Assembly (NCBI GenBank): GCA_900544455.1
Contig: UQVJ01000084.1
Span: 1-7,437 of the forward strand
Source of the DNA: an uncultured Eggerthella sp.
GTDB taxonomy: Bacteria > Actinomycetota > Coriobacteriia > Coriobacteriales > Eggerthellaceae
Length of the DNA stretch: 7,437 nucleotides
Reading direction: 5' to 3'
Below, one piece after another: positions 4,889-7,437 of the stretch; the stretch's first letter is position 1, and every line of letters begins with the position of its first letter. The notes under the pieces are model-generated. The model did no database searches. It was not told the DNA's origin and was given only the letters and a program-made list of their open reading frames with translations. Made by a program: the position numbers and the translations under genes.

Positions 4889-6967
4889 CTATTTTACCTT
4901 GGAAAGCAAAGCAAAGTCAGCAACGTTAGCAAAGACAGCTACGAAGCCGTTCAATAAACGAAGTCGATTTTCTCGCAATGCCTGGTCTTCGTCCATAACC
5001 ATCGTGCTCTCGAAAAACAGGTCGATGGGCTTGCGCAGGCTAGCAAGCTCAGCTAATGCAGCGGCATAGTTGTTGCCTTCGAGAGAAGCGGCAACATTGC
5101 ATTCAGCCCGATCAACAGCACTAACCAAAGCTTGCTCAACATCAGAAAGAAGATTCTTCTCAATTTCAGTGCCGAGCTCGGAATCGCAAAGATTATTTGC
5201 TCGAGCATAAGCCGTTGCAAGATCCTCGAATACCTCGGGCTGCTCGCTACGAGCAGCTTCGAGAGCCGAAACTCGATTGATCAACTCAACAGGCTCCTGA
5301 ACACCCGCAGAAAGCACGGCGTCGATTGCATCAATACTATTGCCGGCATCGCGCAGCATAACCTTGGTGCGCGTGATGAAGAATTCAATCACATCACGAC
5401 GAACAGCATCTGCATCGAATTCGATACCTTGCTGAGCATAAGAGGCCAACGCAGCATCAATTGCAGGCACGAGCGATACCTCAACGGCATCTTCGCCCGA
5501 CAGCATGGCAACGATACCGATAGCACTGCGACGCAAGGCAAACGGGTCAGAGGAGCCAGTAGGACCTTGACCAACTGCAAACAAGCCACATACAGTATCA
5601 AGCTTATCGGCTATAGCCACAATCTTGCCTACAACCGTGTCAGGCGCATTGTCGCCCGCAAAACGAGGGCGGTAATGCTGCTCAATAGCCTGAGCAACCT
5701 GAACAGTTTCGCCACTTGCAGCAGCATAATAGCTGCCCATAACGCCTTGAACGCTAGTGAACTCGACCACAGCGCTCGTTACCAAGTCTGCCTTGCAAAG
5801 ACGAGCAGCACGCTCAACATCGCTGAGATCCTGATCGGCAAGACCCGCATCTTCCGCAAGGTAATCAGCCAAACGCTGGATACGATTGGTCTTATCGAGC
5901 ATAGTACCCAGCTTTTCCTGGAATACCACTTCGCCCAAACGATCAACATAGGATTCAAGAGGTTGCTTCAGGTCTTCGTCGTAGAAGAACTTAGCATCGT
6001 ACAGACGAGCACGAACCACTCGCTCGTTGCCGTCGATGATGGTTTCAGCACATGAGGGATCGCCATTGCTTACCACAATGAAACGGTTGGTAAGCTTGCC
6101 GTTCTTGTCATAGAGCGGGAAATAACGCTGATGGACCAACATGGCATCAACGATGATTTCCTCGGGAACCTTCAAGAACTCCTCGTCGAACGCACCAACC
6201 AGCACCGTAGGATACTCGGCAAGATTAATAACCTCAACAAGCGTCTTAGGATGCAACACTGCAGCAAAGCCGGTTTCAGCTTCAGCCTTGGCAACACCCT
6301 CGCGAATAACCTGCTCACGTTCAGCCTCAGAGGGAACAACGTAAGCATTTCGAACGACATTGACCAAGGAGTCCGCATCGGCAACCTCAAATGGGCCAGG
6401 AGCCAGGAAACGATGGCCGTATGTGGTTCGACCGGCAGCAAGTCCAGCAAAGGTAAAATCGATAATCTCGCTACCGAATAGGGCGACGATCCAACGAACT
6501 GGACGAGTAAAGTATTCGGTCTGAGCGCCCCAACGCTGCGAGCGGGGCCAGGAAAGACCATGGATGATCTTATCAAGCACCGAAGAAAGCAGCGAAGACA
6601 CGTTCACGGATGGCGTATGAGTACGAGCATACACGTAACCGTCTTCTACAACCAACGCAGAGGGATCTACGCCCTTGCCGCGAGCGAAGCCCTGGGCGGC
6701 TTTGGTGGGATTGCCGTCAGCATCAAAAGCGATCTTTGCAGAAGGACCCTTGAATACTTCGTTTTTCTCTTCCGTAGCCTCAGGAATTTCCTCTGCAATA
6801 ACGATAAGGCGGCGAGGAGAAGAGAAGATCTTCACGTCGCCGTGAGGAATAGCAGCGTCATCGAGAAGGTTCGGAACCATGGTGGAGAGCTGCTTTACTG
6901 CACCAGCAAGGTCGAAAGCCGGAATTTCTTCGGTACCGATTTCGAAGGCAAGCGTACGCTTTTCCAT
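4889..6967 (-). CDS. glyS: Glycyl-tRNA synthetase, beta subunit
   Basis: The beta chain of the bacterial alpha2-beta2 glycyl-tRNA synthetase charges tRNA-Gly in the cytosol together with GlyQ. Beta supplies tRNA recognition. The protein has 692 residues, close to E. coli GlyS (689), and is intact. It starts with LAFEIGTEEIPA (residues 6-17) and SSPRRL (49-54), both typical of the family N-terminus. TEYFTRPVRWIVALFG lies at 150-165, the HD-like region follows with EKLGTMLDKTNR (351-362), and DPFALRRSAIG at 474-484. The C-terminal DALR-type anticodon-binding region ends with FFESTMVMDEDQALRENRL (651-669) and VADFALL (682-688). The start is ATG 6967, with GGGGGAG (6974-6980) six bases before it, inside the end of glyQ. 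Only three bases separate it from the glyQ stop, so the two are co-transcribed and probably coupled, in keeping with the equal amounts of subunits needed. Confidence 0.98.
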   Translation of the reverse strand: MEKRTLAFEIGTEEIPAFDLAGAVKQLSTMVPNLLDDAAIPHGDVKIFSSPRRLIVIAEEIPEATEEKNEVFKGPSAKIAFDADGNPTKAAQGFARGKGVDPSALVVEDGYVYARTHTPSVNVSSLLSSVLDKIIHGLSWPRSQRWGAQTEYFTRPVRWIVALFGSEIIDFTFAGLAAGRTTYGHRFLAPGPFEVADADSLVNVVRNAYVVPSEAEREQVIREGVAKAEAETGFAAVLHPKTLVEVINLAEYPTVLVGAFDEEFLKVPEEIIVDAMLVHQRYFPLYDKNGKLTNRFIVVSNGDPSCAETIIDGNERVVRARLYDAKFFYDEDLKQPLESYVDRLGEVVFQEKLGTMLDKTNRIQRLADYLAEDAGLADQDLSDVERAARLCKADLVTSAVVEFTSVQGVMGSYYAAASGETVQVAQAIEQHYRPRFAGDNAPDTVVGKIVAIADKLDTVCGLFAVGQGPTGSSDPFALRRSAIGIVAMLSGEDAVEVSLVPAIDAALASYAQQGIEFDADAVRRDVIEFFITRTKVMLRDAGNSIDAIDAVLSAGVQEPVELINRVSALEAARSEQPEVFEDLATAYARANNLCDSELGTEIEKNLLSDVEQALVSAVDRAECNVAASLEGNNYAAALAELASLRKPIDLFFESTMVMDEDQALRENRLRLLNGFVAVFANVADFALLSKVK

Positions 6968-6970
6968 CAG

Positions 6971-7437
6971 TTACTCCCCCTTCTTCTCGGAGTTGTCAGG
7001 CTCCGGAGTCTGACCGACAACATGTTCAAGGTACGAAGCGCAGCATGCCTTCGCAATAGTGCGCACGCGCAGAATATAGCCCATGCGCTCAGTAGCACAG
7101 ATAACCCCACGTGCATCAAGCAAATTAAAAGCATGAGAGCACTTCAAAACGTAGTCATACGCAGCAAGCGGAAGCTTGGCTTCAAGGGCTCGGGTGCACT
7201 CAGCCTCGTAACGATCGAACTCGCCAAAAAGCAAATCAGTGTCGGCGATTTCAAAGTTGTATGCGGAAAACTCGCGCTCGTTTTCCAAGAAAACATCACC
7301 ATAGGTAAACACCGTACCGTCGGCACCGCGCGCCCATACCAAATCATATACCGAGTCCACGCCCTGAATATACATAGCCAAACGCTCAAGGCCATAGGTG
7401 ATTTCAGAAGGAACCGGACCACACTCAAAGCCGCCAA
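6971..7437 (-). CDS. glyQ: Glycyl-tRNA synthetase, alpha subunit (C-terminal half, cut by window edge)
   Basis: The alpha chain of the same synthetase carries the class II catalytic core that makes glycyl-adenylate. The frame is open to the right edge. It yields 154 residues plus a partial codon, out of the usual 290-300, so about the first half lies outside the window. The visible part begins GGFECGPVPSEITYGLERL and continues AMYIQGVDSVYDLVWA, TYGDVF, YNFEIAD, HAFNLLDARGVI and TERMGYILRVRTIAKA, which aligns by eye almost without gaps to E. coli GlyQ. The TTG codon at 7381 is an internal leucine in the conserved GLERLAMY motif and not the start. The end is short and charged (PEPDNSEKKGE). Any T-box or other glycine-responsive leader would lie upstream, beyond the window. 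Confidence 0.98.
   Translation of the reverse strand, partial: GGFECGPVPSEITYGLERLAMYIQGVDSVYDLVWARGADGTVFTYGDVFLENEREFSAYNFEIADTDLLFGEFDRYEAECTRALEAKLPLAAYDYVLKCSHAFNLLDARGVICATERMGYILRVRTIAKACCASYLEHVVGQTPEPDNSEKKGE

Noticed and set aside
5132..6055. A 307-codon plus-strand frame antisense to glyS
   Set aside because: It is a shadow of glyS codon use. It has no recognisable motifs and no supporting ribosome binding site context that I can see.

Overview
The window is a stretch of a draft bacterial chromosome. It carries four protein-coding genes and one tmRNA gene that I can call firmly, plus one gene cut by the contig end, and every gene lies on the minus strand. In transcription order (right to left) the layout is: glyQ (5' end outside the window), glyS, a terminator, a pyruvate,phosphate dikinase regulatory protein (PDRP), ppdK, a terminator, ssrA (tmRNA), a terminator, about 260 bases without a gene, and the start of a nucleoid-associated protein gene. 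That last gene breaks off where the final 22 bases of the Illumina TruSeq read-1 adapter have been left in the assembly (positions 1-22).

The organism is probably an anaerobic actinobacterium of the class Coriobacteriia (Eggerthellaceae-like). This rests on an impression of the PpdK, GlyS and PDRP sequences, the heterotetrameric glycyl-tRNA synthetase, a tmRNA tag ending in LALAA, and a moderate G+C near one half. Cryptobacterium-like lineages would fit that G+C, but this is a guess from memory and not a search result.

Right part (4889-7437): glyQ and glyS encode the alpha and beta chains of the tetrameric glycyl-tRNA synthetase and are separated by only 3 bases. Two stem-loops follow glyS. 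The second is a strong intrinsic terminator whose U-run ends 5 bases before the Shine-Dalgarno sequence of the next gene.

Middle part (1107-4819): the PDRP gene starts with TTG behind a strong Shine-Dalgarno sequence and is followed at once by ppdK. PDRP switches PpdK off and on by phosphorylating and dephosphorylating the threonine two residues before the catalytic histidine. The two genes thus form an enzyme-plus-regulator unit for the pyruvate/PEP node. A near-perfect hairpin terminator closes it.

Left part (1-1015): ssrA has its own extended -10 promoter, a short 5' leader to be removed by RNase P, a complete tRNA-like domain with encoded CCA, a recognisable first pseudoknot, a 13-residue tag reading frame and a terminator. 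Beyond it, the gene-free stretch holds a perfect 11-bp inverted repeat and two competing small hairpins ahead of the truncated nucleoid-associated protein gene.

I see no mobile element, CRISPR array, toxin-antitoxin pair or defence system. This is ordinary housekeeping sequence. The points worth a second look are the retained adapter and several small regulatory-looking structures.
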